Made by a program: the position numbers and the translations under genes
Source: Candidatus Xenolissoclinum pacificiensis L6
GTDB taxonomy: Bacteria; Pseudomonadota; Alphaproteobacteria; Rickettsiales; Anaplasmataceae
Direction: 5' to 3'
NCBI GenBank assembly: GCA_000512675.1
Contig: AXCJ01000001.1
Coordinates: 244,501 to 308,500 of the forward strand
DNA: 64,000 nucleotides
The notes under the pieces: model-generated
Databases searched by the model: none
Seen by the model: only the letters and a program-made list of their open reading frames with translations
What the model was told of the DNA's origin: nothing
In this document: positions 1 through 8,287 of the stretch, one piece after another
Layout of the letters: each line of letters opens with the position of its first letter
Position numbering within the stretch: position 1 is the stretch's first letter

Positions 1-133
1 TAAAAGTTTTTCCTTGTAATTCTGAATCAGATAAACTAGAAAAATCATAACTACAAGTTTTAGCAACAAGATCATCAAGCAGAATATCTATTTTTCTATT
101 TTTATTAAAAAAAGGCTTTAAAACACGCCACAT
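1..133 (-). CDS. secA: Protein translocase subunit SecA, N-terminal fragment cut by the window edge
   Basis: Reading the minus strand from an ATG at 133 gives 44 codons that stay open to the window edge. They contain an N-terminal MWRVLKPFF segment and the run LSDSELQGKTF, which matches the first conserved block of SecA (usually LSD-x-EL-x-x-KT). SecA is the cytosolic ATPase that drives preproteins through SecYEG. It starts 15 bases beyond the ftsH stop codon on the same strand, so it may be co-transcribed with ftsH. Only about 5% of the protein is visible, so the call rests on that one signature. Confidence 0.82.
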   Translation of the reverse strand, partial: MWRVLKPFFNKNRKIDILLDDLVAKTCSYDFSSLSDSELQGKTF

Positions 134-148
134 ATACAAGAAATTTAA

Positions 149-2002
149 TTACTTATTTTCATCTATATTCAGATCCAAAGAAGAGTTAGCTGTTTTCTTA
201 TTCACAACAGTCTTATCAATAACCTCATCATTCAATATACTATCTATCTCTTGACCAGAAAGAGTTTCATGTAATATTAAAGCATTCGCAATACTATGCA
301 AATAATCTATATTATCATTCAGAATAGAAGTAGTTTCCTCCATACATCTATCTATTATATTTCTAACCTCTTTATCAACTAGATCTAAAGATTCCTTGGA
401 ATATTTATAATATTCTTCATCTTCATAGTAAACCATTCCTACATCATCACTCATACCCCATTTAGTAACCATAGAACGGGCTATTTTTGTTAACTGTTGT
501 ATATCCGATGATGCACCACTTGTAATCTTATTTCGACCAAAAATTATTTGTTCCGCTATTCTTCCACCTAAGGCAACTTTTATATCCGCTTCTAATTTTT
601 CTTGTGTAACAGATATTCTATCATTTTCAGGCAATCTCATAACAAGACCTAAAGACCTACCTCTAGGTATTATTGTAGCTTTATGTATTGGATCAGAAGC
701 TTCTATTTTTGCTGAAACTAAGGCATGACCAGCTTCATGATAAGCAGTAATCTTCTTTTCATGTTCACTCATAACCATAGATTTTCTCTCAACACCCATC
801 ATAACCTTATCACGTGCATATTCAAAGTCATCCATAGTAATAAGTTTTTTATTTCTTCTAGCGGCAATTAAGGCTGCTTCATTTACTACATTAGAAAGCT
901 CTGCACCGGAAAAACCAGGAGTACACCTAGCTATTACTTTAACATCAACATCTGGTGCAAGAGGATTATTCTTAGTATGAATTTTAAGAATTTCTTCCCT
1001 ACCCATTATATCAGGAAGTGGAATAGTTATCTGTCTATCAAATCTACCAGGTCTAAGTAAAGCAGGATCTAATACATCGGGTCTATTAGTGGCTGCAAGC
1101 AATATTACACCTTCATTTTCTTCAAAACCATCCATTTCTACTAAAAGCTGATTTAAGGTTTGTTCTCTTTCATCATTTCCACCCCCCATTCCTATACCTC
1201 TATGCCTTCCCACAGCATCTATTTCATCTATAAAGACAACACAAGGTGCATTTTTCTTAGCAAGTAAAAAAGTGTGTCTTATCCTACCAGCACCAACTCC
1301 AACAAACATTTCAACAAACTCAGAACCTGCCGCTAATATGTATGGAACTTTAGCTTCCCCAGCAACAGCTTTTGCAAGTAGTGTTTTACCTGTACCAGGA
1401 AGACCAAACAGTAAGCAACCTTTTGGTATTTTTCCACCAAGCTTTGTAAATTTATTAGGATCCTTTAAAAAATCTACTATTTCCATCAATTCAGCTTTTG
1501 ATTCTTTAATTCCAGCAACATCTTTAAAAGAATACTTACTATTTCTCTCAGCAGTCAATAACTTAGCCTTGGTACTAGCAAATGACATTGTTTTATTTCC
1601 AGCACCAGATTGCATCTGCCTCATAAAAAATAACCATATAATGATTATTATAAATACAGGAAGATAGGACATCATAATTCCTATAAAAAATCCTAAAAAC
1701 CCATCATTAGTTGCAAAAGATATGTTAACCTTATTATTATGTAAGTCCTCTATAAGACCAGAATATAAAAATCCTCTTGTTTCAAAAACAGTTCCATCGT
1801 CGTATACTCCTCTTATGCTCCTTCCGTCATCATTTTCGAACACAACAGAATTTATTCTACCTGCGTATACGTCATCAAGAAATCTAGAAAAAGAAATCTT
1901 GCTGGAAGTATTACCCATTATTGAACCACCAAAATGGCTATACAAAACCGCTAACAAGAATATTGCACCAAACCAAAAAACAATTTTTTCTAATTTTCCC
2001 AT
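149..2002 (-). CDS. ftsH: ATP-dependent zinc metalloprotease FtsH
   Basis: FtsH is a membrane-anchored AAA+ protease that degrades unneeded or damaged membrane and cytosolic proteins. The 617 residues show one membrane helix at about 7-24, a small periplasmic domain, a second helix at about 103-127, the AAA module with Walker A GLPGTGKT (200-207) and Walker B VVFIDEID (about 255-262), the second region of homology (NRPD...RPGRFDR), and the zinc site HEAGH (422-426). Length is normal for the family (600-650). The gene lies 10 bases downstream of ctrA and just upstream of secA, all on the minus strand. CtrA and FtsH may therefore be co-expressed. Confidence 0.97.
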   Translation of the reverse strand: MGKLEKIVFWFGAIFLLAVLYSHFGGSIMGNTSSKISFSRFLDDVYAGRINSVVFENDDGRSIRGVYDDGTVFETRGFLYSGLIEDLHNNKVNISFATNDGFLGFFIGIMMSYLPVFIIIIIWLFFMRQMQSGAGNKTMSFASTKAKLLTAERNSKYSFKDVAGIKESKAELMEIVDFLKDPNKFTKLGGKIPKGCLLFGLPGTGKTLLAKAVAGEAKVPYILAAGSEFVEMFVGVGAGRIRHTFLLAKKNAPCVVFIDEIDAVGRHRGIGMGGGNDEREQTLNQLLVEMDGFEENEGVILLAATNRPDVLDPALLRPGRFDRQITIPLPDIMGREEILKIHTKNNPLAPDVDVKVIARCTPGFSGAELSNVVNEAALIAARRNKKLITMDDFEYARDKVMMGVERKSMVMSEHEKKITAYHEAGHALVSAKIEASDPIHKATIIPRGRSLGLVMRLPENDRISVTQEKLEADIKVALGGRIAEQIIFGRNKITSGASSDIQQLTKIARSMVTKWGMSDDVGMVYYEDEEYYKYSKESLDLVDKEVRNIIDRCMEETTSILNDNIDYLHSIANALILHETLSGQEIDSILNDEVIDKTVVNKKTANSSLDLNIDENK

Positions 2003-2012
2003 TTTTTTATTA

Positions 2013-2753
2013 CTATATAGTACCTACTTTATCACTACGTATAGGTTGAGCATTCTCATTCAATGTATAACCTCTTCCCCAAACAGTCTCTATATAACTC
2101 CTACCATTATTAACTTTAGCTATTTTACTACGCAACTTACAAGCAAAAACATCTATTATCTTAGGTTCTGAAGGTTCATTATTGGAATATAAATGACTTA
2201 TAAATTTCTCTTTCGATACTATGGCACCTGGACCATGTAAACATAAAAGTTCGAGCATAGAGTATTCTTTATTCGTAAGAGAAACAGTTTTACCCTTTAT
2301 TTTACATACTTGCATATGAAAATCTATCTCCATAGTACCTATTGTAAACCTGGAAAAAGTATGTCTGTATGACCTTCTAAGAACAGCTCTAACTCGAGAC
2401 ACCAACTCACTCTTATGCAAATCGTTTTTACATAAAAAGTCATCAGCACCAAATTCAAGTGCTCTTACTCTATTATCTATTGAAGAAAGACAAGATATAA
2501 ATATTACAGGAATAGAAACACTCTTTAACCTTAAAGTAACCATTAACTCTACACCATCTATATCTCCCAAATATTTATCAGTAAGCAATAGATCATACAT
2601 ATATGCCTTACCCTTAGACATTTTACACTGAAGTATCATATCCAAAGCATCTTGCCCTGAATGAGCCACATCACAAATATAACCAGTAGGTTCTATTATT
2701 TTTTTTAACAAGTTAGTCATTTTTTTATCGTCATCTACAACCAATATCCTCAT
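2013..2753 (-). CDS. ctrA: Cell-cycle response regulator CtrA
   Basis: An OmpR-family response regulator of 246 residues. The receiver domain begins MRILVVDDD, with the acidic pocket at D7-D9, a phospho-acceptor aspartate near D59 (LLLTDKYLG) and the conserved switch lysine in FLCKND. The C-terminal winged helix carries KIIDVFACKLRSKI and ETVWGRGYTL, which is characteristic of CtrA rather than other OmpR proteins. CtrA is the alphaproteobacterial master regulator of replication initiation, division and flagellar genes. The receiver appears to have about eight extra residues (around QCKMSKGKAYM) before the acceptor aspartate compared with D51 of Caulobacter CtrA. It sits directly upstream of ftsH. 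Confidence 0.9.
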   Translation of the reverse strand: MRILVVDDDKKMTNLLKKIIEPTGYICDVAHSGQDALDMILQCKMSKGKAYMYDLLLTDKYLGDIDGVELMVTLRLKSVSIPVIFISCLSSIDNRVRALEFGADDFLCKNDLHKSELVSRVRAVLRRSYRHTFSRFTIGTMEIDFHMQVCKIKGKTVSLTNKEYSMLELLCLHGPGAIVSKEKFISHLYSNNEPSEPKIIDVFACKLRSKIAKVNNGRSYIETVWGRGYTLNENAQPIRSDKVGTI

Positions 2754-3125
2754 AATTTTTTCTCCCTTTTAAACGAAAAATACAAAATTCCACCATTTAA
2801 TAAATATTAACAAATTCAACACTTACTAACAAGAATAAATATAAACTTTTTCTATATCCATCAATTATGGAAAAATAATACACCAATATATATGTAAAGA
2901 ATATCATCATCCATGATTAATTATCCCTGAATTAGAATATAAATCAAGTACAACAAGAACAATAATCTAAAAAATATATTAATATTTTACTAAATTTATA
3001 TCAATAAAACACAAGTAACAATATTTTAAGATAAGTTTAATGAATATACCGATATATAAATATATATAACTATGTACATATAATTATACTTGTTGTAATA
3101 TTATGAAAACTGATTAAATTTATTT
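2754..3125. promoter_or_regulatory. Divergent ctrA / murF intergenic region
   Basis: 372 bases separate the diverging ctrA and murF starts and must hold promoters for both. At 2797-2811 there is TTAA-N6-TTAAC. This resembles the CtrA recognition site (TTAA-N7-TTAAC) but with a spacer one base short, and in DNA this AT-rich it may be chance. No RNA gene or open frame of note was seen. Confidence 0.35.
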
Positions 3126-4505
3126 ATGATCTGGAATAATATAGAGATAATAAATGCGATAAAGCCAATCAATGTAAAATCATTAAATAATGATTTTAAA
3201 ATTAAAAATATAAGTATAGATACAAGAAATATAAATAACGATAGCCTATTTATAGCTATAAAAGGTAAAAAATTTAATGGACATAACTTTATAAAACAAG
3301 CACAAGAAAAAGGTGCCAATAGTATAATAGCAGAAAATGAAGATCATTGCATTGTAGGTGATCTTCAATATTTTATAGTTAAAGATAGTATAAAAGCTCT
3401 TCAAGATCTAGCTTATTATAGAAGAAAACAACTCAAGGAAAAAACAAAAATAATAGCTGTAACTGGTAGTACAGGAAAAACAACCGTAAAAGAAATAATA
3501 TCTTATTTACTAAAAGAATATAAAATACACTATAATTTTCTTAATTATAACAATCATATAGGACTGCCGCTAACAATAGCAAAATGCCCTAAAAATATAG
3601 ACTTCCTAATAGTAGAAATGGGAACATCATCAATTGGTGAAATAGATCTATTATCAAAAATAGCTCAACCAAACATTTCTATTATAAATAATATTGGAAC
3701 TGCTCATATAGGTAAAATAGGATCCGTAGAAAATATACTACTTGCAAAATCTGAAATATTTAATCACGCTTATGGTACTGCAATATTATTTAATGATGAT
3801 AAATTTGAAAAAATAAAAAATATAGCAATTGATAAAAATATATCAAATGTTATTTCCTTTGGATATTCAGAAAACAGTGATTTACAAATGTTATCAATTG
3901 AAGAAAACAAAAAATGTAAAATCAAATATAAAAATAAAAATATTGAATTCTTCATTAGCCAAAATAGTAAATCACTATTTCATAATTTTACATGTGCTTT
4001 ATCTGCAATATCATCGTTTGATGATATTGAAAAATATAAACATGATACAAAAAATTTCTTACCACCAGAATCTAGAGGATCTATAAAAAAATACCTATTC
4101 AACAGAAAACATATATCAGTATTTGATGTAAGCTATAATGCAAATCTAGAATCTTTTTCTGAAAATCTACAAAATTTTTGGAATAATTTTTCACATATAA
4201 AAGGAAGAAAAATAGCTTTTATAGGTTCTATGAAAGAACTTGGAAATTTTACCGAAAAACTTCATATAGAATTAGCAAATATCATAGTCAAAATGAATTT
4301 CGATATAATTTATCTTATAGGAGAAGAAACAAAAATAATGATAAATATACTAAAATCACAATATTTCTATCCTAACATAAACTTAATGATAGATAATTTA
4401 ACAAAGAATGATTTTTGTGATAAAGACACCATATTTGTGCAGGGTTCAAATAATGTCAAAATGAATTCACTAATAAAATGGTTTGAACAATACTCTCAAG
4501 ATTGA
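3126..4505 (+). CDS. murF: UDP-N-acetylmuramoyl-tripeptide--D-alanyl-D-alanine ligase MurF
   Basis: MurF adds D-Ala-D-Ala to the UDP-MurNAc tripeptide, the last cytosolic step of peptidoglycan precursor synthesis. The N-terminal substrate domain has the family pattern ISIDTRNI...LFIAIKGKKFNGHNF (about 29-56), followed by the Mur-ligase P-loop GSTGKTT (114-120) and the central VEMGTSSIGEI. At 459 residues it has full family length. It is the only plus-strand protein gene in the first 12.5 kb and is strikingly rich in Lys, Asn and Ile (AAA, AAT, ATA codons) compared with its minus-strand neighbours, as expected for a gene on the lagging strand. Its 3' end overlaps that of mutM by 10 bases, tail to tail. 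Confidence 0.93.
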   Translation: MIWNNIEIINAIKPINVKSLNNDFKIKNISIDTRNINNDSLFIAIKGKKFNGHNFIKQAQEKGANSIIAENEDHCIVGDLQYFIVKDSIKALQDLAYYRRKQLKEKTKIIAVTGSTGKTTVKEIISYLLKEYKIHYNFLNYNNHIGLPLTIAKCPKNIDFLIVEMGTSSIGEIDLLSKIAQPNISIINNIGTAHIGKIGSVENILLAKSEIFNHAYGTAILFNDDKFEKIKNIAIDKNISNVISFGYSENSDLQMLSIEENKKCKIKYKNKNIEFFISQNSKSLFHNFTCALSAISSFDDIEKYKHDTKNFLPPESRGSIKKYLFNRKHISVFDVSYNANLESFSENLQNFWNNFSHIKGRKIAFIGSMKELGNFTEKLHIELANIIVKMNFDIIYLIGEETKIMINILKSQYFYPNINLMIDNLTKNDFCDKDTIFVQGSNNVKMNSLIKWFEQYSQD

Positions 4506-5299
4506 CAATAATTACATAAAAATGTTGATCTTCCATTCACTAGTATCTTCTCTATTTTATTTTGACAATTATAACATTCCTTTCCTTGCCTATTATAAAC
4601 CTTAAAAAACTTCTGATATACTCCGAAAACTCCATCGGCATTTTTATAATCTCTTATGCTACTTCCATTGTTCTTAATAGATTCTGTTAAAATATTTTTA
4701 ATAGAATAAATAAGATTATTTATTTCAACATCATTAATATCTTTAACCTGTCTTAAGGGAGATATACCGCACATATACAATATTTCTGAAGCATATATAT
4801 TACCTATACCTGCAATATATTTATTATCCATCAAAAAACTTTTAATACATCTATTACCCTTTAATAAATTTTTTAAATATGTATAATTAAACGATTCTAT
4901 TAGAGGTTCCATTCCTATTTTAGAAAAAAATACTTCCTCTTCATCTTTATTTATAATATGAAAAGAACCAAACCTTCTACAATCATTATATACAATATAG
5001 TTTCCATCATCAAAAAAAATATTCACATGATTATGTTTAAGAGAAAGATTACCATTAAATAATAATATACCCGTCATACCCAAATGAATAATTAGAACAA
5101 AATCATCCATGATAAAAACTATATACTTTGCCCTTCTATAAATTTCAGATATATAACTACCAACTAACTTATTACCTATATTTATATCAATAAAGTTCCT
5201 TAAATTAGGATTATTAATATATATATTAGAGATCCTCCTTCCTATTATTTTACTTGATAAAGATCTCACTACAGATTCGACTTCAGGTAGTTCTGGCAT
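4496..5299 (-). CDS. mutM: Formamidopyrimidine-DNA glycosylase MutM (Fpg)
   Basis: A base-excision repair glycosylase/AP lyase that removes 8-oxoguanine and other oxidised purines. It begins with the catalytic MPELPEVE (Pro2 nucleophile, Glu3). It continues with the helix-two-turn-helix region around GIGNIYASEILY and ends with a C-terminal zinc finger using Cys 242, 245, 262 and 265, including the NGRSTFLC stretch that contacts DNA. The 267 residues are normal length. A small basic open frame overlaps its start. Confidence 0.95.
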   Translation of the reverse strand: MPELPEVESVVRSLSSKIIGRRISNIYINNPNLRNFIDINIGNKLVGSYISEIYRRAKYIVFIMDDFVLIIHLGMTGILLFNGNLSLKHNHVNIFFDDGNYIVYNDCRRFGSFHIINKDEEEVFFSKIGMEPLIESFNYTYLKNLLKGNRCIKSFLMDNKYIAGIGNIYASEILYMCGISPLRQVKDINDVEINNLIYSIKNILTESIKNNGSSIRDYKNADGVFGVYQKFFKVYNRQGKECYNCQNKIEKILVNGRSTFLCNYCQS

Positions 5300-5417
5300 T
5301 TACAATATCCTTCTTCCTAGATAATTTTCTTCTTCTCAAATTATCTTTCAATGATTTTTCTGCTTTTTTTATCTTATTATGATCTCTCGATTTATCTTTT
5401 ATAATAATACTTTTCAT
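5283..5417 (-). CDS. Possible small basic protein upstream of mutM (44 aa)
   Basis: An ATG at 5417 opens a 44-codon frame that ends at 5283 and overlaps the mutM start by 17 bases. The product is very basic and predicted helical, with a segment EKSLKDNLRRRKLSRKKDI. Short proteins with an xxNLRRRK-type helix are common in alphaproteobacteria, but I cannot assign this one to a family. Placement directly before mutM with a short overlap is typical of translational coupling. It could be a chance frame. Confidence 0.4.
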   Translation of the reverse strand: MKSIIIKDKSRDHNKIKKAEKSLKDNLRRRKLSRKKDIVNARTT

Positions 5418-5438
5418 GTTATCTATATAGGTAATAGT

Positions 5439-5510
5439 GCCATCATAGCTCAGTGGTAGAGTGCTTCATTGGTAATGAAGAGGTTCCGTGTTCAATTCAC
5501 GGTGGTGGCA
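5439..5510 (+). tRNA. tRNA-Thr (anticodon GGT)
   Basis: A full cloverleaf can be drawn. The acceptor stem is GCCATCA paired with TGGTGGC (one T-G wobble), with discriminator A at 5510. The D arm contains AGCTCAGTGGTAGAG, the anticodon arm is CTTCA-TTGGTAA-TGAAG with anticodon GGT, and the T arm is CCGTG-TTCAATT-CACGG. CCA is not encoded. The last 19 bases are covered on the opposite strand by the end of purM, whose stop codon lies within the T loop. Confidence 0.96.
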
Positions 5511-6499
5511 TCACATATCTTACCAACAACTACAATCTCATCATTTTCAAAAAAAGACAGTACTTTATTATAATCATTTGGATCTATTATAAAAGACATT
5601 CCAATCCCACAATTAAAAACTCTTTTCATTTCTTCAGAATTGACCTTACACTCCTTATTTAACCATTTAAACAAATCAGGCCACTGTTCTATATTATAAG
5701 ATATATCAACTGATAAACTTCCCTTAACAATTCTTTTCAAATTCCCAAGCAAACCACCTCCTGTTATATGAGCTATACCTTTAACAATATCAATTATCTT
5801 AAAAATTTCATTAACATATATTAATGTTGGTTTTAAAAGTATATCAGACCAACTTTTTCCATAAAAAATAGAATTATCTTTATAATCTATACCCATCTCA
5901 CTGAAAACTTTTCTTATCAAGGTAAAACCATTAGAGTGAAACCCAGAAGATTTAAAACCTATAATAATATCACCATCTTTAACATTATCTCGGGGAAGCA
6001 TTTTTTCCTTATCAACAATACCAACAACAAAACCAGATAAATCAATATCAGTATCTTTCTTATATATCTCCTTCATTTCAGCAGTTTCACCACCTATTAA
6101 AGGTATACCTGATGTATTACAACCTTTTATTATGCTATCTACTATTTTATTTAAATTTTCAATATTTATTATACCAGTAGCTATATAATCAAGAAAAAAC
6201 AAAGGTCTTGCTCCATGACATAAAATATCATTTACACACATTGCCACTAAATCTATCCCAATAGAAGAAAAATCATTTACTTGATTAGCTACTATTATTT
6301 TAGTTCCAACCCCATCAGTTGAAGAAACTAAAACAGGATTATTAACATTCAAATTAGATATATCAAAAGAACCACCAAAACTACCAAATTTTCCAATTAC
6401 ATTCTTAGAAAAGTTGGTAGATATCTTTTTATTTATACTATCAATAAATAAATCTCCTTTTTCTATATCAACACCTGATTGTTTATAATTTATTGTCAT
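5492..6499 (-). CDS. purM: Phosphoribosylformylglycinamidine cyclo-ligase PurM
   Basis: PurM (AIR synthetase) closes the imidazole ring in step five of de novo purine synthesis. Conserved features include the N-terminal YKQSGVDIEKG, SSTDGVGTKI, the CVNDILCHGARPLFFLDY block, GGETAEM and SSGFHSNGFTLIR. At 335 residues it is full length. It overlaps the antiporter subunit mnhC by 17 bases at its start, making it the last gene of a purH-mnh-purM string. Its 3' end runs into the tRNA-Thr gene on the other strand. Confidence 0.96.
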   Translation of the reverse strand: MTINYKQSGVDIEKGDLFIDSINKKISTNFSKNVIGKFGSFGGSFDISNLNVNNPVLVSSTDGVGTKIIVANQVNDFSSIGIDLVAMCVNDILCHGARPLFFLDYIATGIINIENLNKIVDSIIKGCNTSGIPLIGGETAEMKEIYKKDTDIDLSGFVVGIVDKEKMLPRDNVKDGDIIIGFKSSGFHSNGFTLIRKVFSEMGIDYKDNSIFYGKSWSDILLKPTLIYVNEIFKIIDIVKGIAHITGGGLLGNLKRIVKGSLSVDISYNIEQWPDLFKWLNKECKVNSEEMKRVFNCGIGMSFIIDPNDYNKVLSFFENDEIVVVGKICDATTVN

Positions 6500-6812
6500 T
6501 ATCTATTTTTTTCATTTTTATAATTATTGCTAAACCTACAGTTGTTGTTGATAAACCTACAACAATAGCCGTTAACATCAGTACATGAGGTAAAGGATTA
6601 ACATAAATTTTTGTCTGATCACTAAAATCCAATATAGGTACACTTCCCTGATGAATATAAGAAATCAAAATAAATAAAACTATAACAGAAGATTGAAAAA
6701 TTGTTAATCCTATAAGTCTCTTTATTCTATTATTTGTATTTGATATTATTAAAAGACCCATTATCATCAAAAATGAAAATAAAAAGTAACTATAATTACT
6801 AAAATTCAACAT
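6483..6812 (-). CDS. mnhC: Mrp/Mnh cation antiporter subunit C (NuoK-like)
   Basis: A 109-residue membrane protein with three hydrophobic helices and the NuoK/MrpC signature NPLPHVLMLTAIVVG followed by a glycine- and threonine-rich helix (LSTTTVGLAIII). In the multi-subunit Na+/H+ antiporter (Mrp/Mnh), subunit C is homologous to complex I NuoK. It is translated in a tightly overlapping string with mnhB upstream and purM downstream. NuoK itself is the alternative, but the neighbours are Mnh subunits rather than nuo genes. Confidence 0.85.
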   Translation of the reverse strand: MLNFSNYSYFLFSFLMIMGLLIISNTNNRIKRLIGLTIFQSSVIVLFILISYIHQGSVPILDFSDQTKIYVNPLPHVLMLTAIVVGLSTTTVGLAIIIKMKKIDNDNKL

Positions 6813-7203
6813 CTATAACAGAACTTAAAACAAAATAATTAGATGACATAACAGAAAAGACTGTTAAAGCAATTCCTAATTCCACAAGAGTGACTCCCAT
6901 AGCTTGAGAAATAGTATACTCTAAAAAGTTATCACCTAAAAACATAGAATATAAACCAATCAAAATATAAAATAAAACCCCAAAAGAAGATAGTCTTATG
7001 AAAGAATATATAGAAAATATACTAGTAACAGATCTGCAACTATTTAATAAAGTATAAAATATCAAACCGCTAGAAAGTATCGCACCTGATTGAAAACCAC
7101 CACCTGGACTATACTCACCATAAACCTGTATATAAGAAAAAAACAAAACTATAATTGGCAACATAAAAGATAAAATAGCCTTCAATAATTTATCTTTTGT
7201 CAT
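6799..7203 (-). CDS. mnhB: Mrp/Mnh cation antiporter subunit B
   Basis: A four-helix membrane protein of 134 residues with the MnhB family landmark GEYSPGGGFQSGAILSSGLI (usually GH-x-x-PGGGFQGG). The ATG at 7203 (MTKDKLLKAIL) is preferred over an in-frame TTG nine bases upstream. It overlaps the preceding subunit gene by 14 bases and mnhC by 14 bases, so the subunits are probably translationally coupled. It forms part of the membrane domain of the Mrp antiporter. Confidence 0.85.
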   Translation of the reverse strand: MTKDKLLKAILSFMLPIIVLFFSYIQVYGEYSPGGGFQSGAILSSGLIFYTLLNSCRSVTSIFSIYSFIRLSSFGVLFYILIGLYSMFLGDNFLEYTISQAMGVTLVELGIALTVFSVMSSNYFVLSSVIDVEF

Positions 7204-7741
7204 AATTACCAACCACTATAGAATAAACAGATAAAGAAGAAATAAATATAACAACTGTCTCAAAAAGAGTATCAAAACCCCTATACCCAGCAAGTATAGC
7301 TGCGACAACATTTGGAAATTTGAAATAATAATAAGTATTATTCAAATAATATCCATAAATATCATCGTTATTAGTTATATTTTCATATATACCTAATATA
7401 GGAGCATCATAAATATATTTAACAAATAAAACACTTACTAAAAACGCAAAAAAAACCATCATATAATTCAAATATGAATTATTCTTCATATTTGTATCAT
7501 ATTTTTTCGTAAAAAACACAACAATAACAAAAAATGCCGTTGATAAAAATACATTAATACAAGCTTCTGTTATAGCTACATCTCCTGCTCTTAATAAGAC
7601 ATAAAAAGATGTACATATTATACTCATAACAGACATTAATATTAAATCCAAAATTATATTATAAGAACGATATATAATTACAGGTATTAATATCATTAAC
7701 AAATAGATAAATAATATTGATATATCTGTATAACTATTCAT
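7190..7741 (-). CDS. Mrp/Mnh antiporter subunit, MbhD-MbhE-like (corresponds to the MrpA C-terminus)
   Basis: 183 residues with about five membrane helices. The first half has AGDVAITEACINVFLSTAFF, the signature of the MbhD/DUF4040 domain (usually G-x-PDVALTEA). The second half has PNVVAAILAGYRGFDTLFE, the signature of the MbhE-like domain (usually ILxDFRGFDTLGE). In many Mrp systems these two domains form the C-terminal end of the large MrpA subunit. Here they stand as a separate gene without the NuoL-like part. It overlaps mnhG by 8 bases and mnhB by 14. Confidence 0.78.
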   Translation of the reverse strand: MNSYTDISILFIYLLMILIPVIIYRSYNIILDLILMSVMSIICTSFYVLLRAGDVAITEACINVFLSTAFFVIVVFFTKKYDTNMKNNSYLNYMMVFFAFLVSVLFVKYIYDAPILGIYENITNNDDIYGYYLNNTYYYFKFPNVVAAILAGYRGFDTLFETVVIFISSLSVYSIVVGNYDKR

Positions 7742-8021
7742 TTTTACCTCCTATAAAAGCCATTTTAGATATTAAGTACGTAGATGTTGTAGAGGTAATC
7801 AACAATATTACAATAAGAAACAATAATTTCAGCAATACTGAAATAGAAAGACCATCCAGATAAAAAGAAAAAATAAACAAAAAAAATCCCATTATATCAA
7901 CCAAGCTAGTTATGTGAGTTCTACAAAAAAAATCGTTAAATCTATAAAATCCTACAGTAGAACTAAACATACAGAAAAGAGCGATAACCTTTACTACATA
8001 TGATAAATAAAATAAAAACAT
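7734..8021 (-). CDS. mnhG: Mrp/Mnh cation antiporter subunit G
   Basis: A 95-residue, three-helix membrane protein with the MnhG motif GFYRFNDFFCRTHITSLVDIMG (usually RxxDxxxRxHxxTxxxTxG). It starts on the base next to the mnhF stop codon and overlaps the next subunit by 8 bases, as in a coupled operon. MrpG is a small accessory subunit needed for antiporter activity. Confidence 0.8.
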   Translation of the reverse strand: MFLFYLSYVVKVIALFCMFSSTVGFYRFNDFFCRTHITSLVDIMGFFLFIFSFYLDGLSISVLLKLLFLIVILLITSTTSTYLISKMAFIGGKNE

Positions 8022-8282
8022 TTAATCATCTAAAACATATAAAAATACTTTTTGCCATAACACCAAAATGATAAAGGATAAAAGAATATATACCATAGCT
8101 ATATCCAATATATAATATTCTCTTATAACAATAGAAGTATATATCAAAAATACAATTAAATTTGAATTTATACTATTACATAACAATAATCTATTATAAA
8201 TTCTAACATCTATAATCAATCTATAAATCAATAATAAAACATTCAAAAATATAACTATTAGTATATATACATCAAAACTCAT
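8022..8282 (-). CDS. mnhF: Mrp/Mnh cation antiporter subunit F
   Basis: An 86-residue, three-helix membrane protein. YNRLLLCNSINSN matches the DRV-x-x-x-D-x-x-x-x-N loop of MnhF, and YILDIAMVYILLSFI matches the family's last helix. The assignment is supported mainly by position, directly before mnhG as in typical mnhEFG or mrpEFG strings. No mnhE is present; purH lies 5 bases upstream instead. Confidence 0.7.
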   Translation of the reverse strand: MSFDVYILIVIFLNVLLLIYRLIIDVRIYNRLLLCNSINSNLIVFLIYTSIVIREYYILDIAMVYILLSFIILVLWQKVFLYVLDD

Positions 8283-8287
8283 AATTA

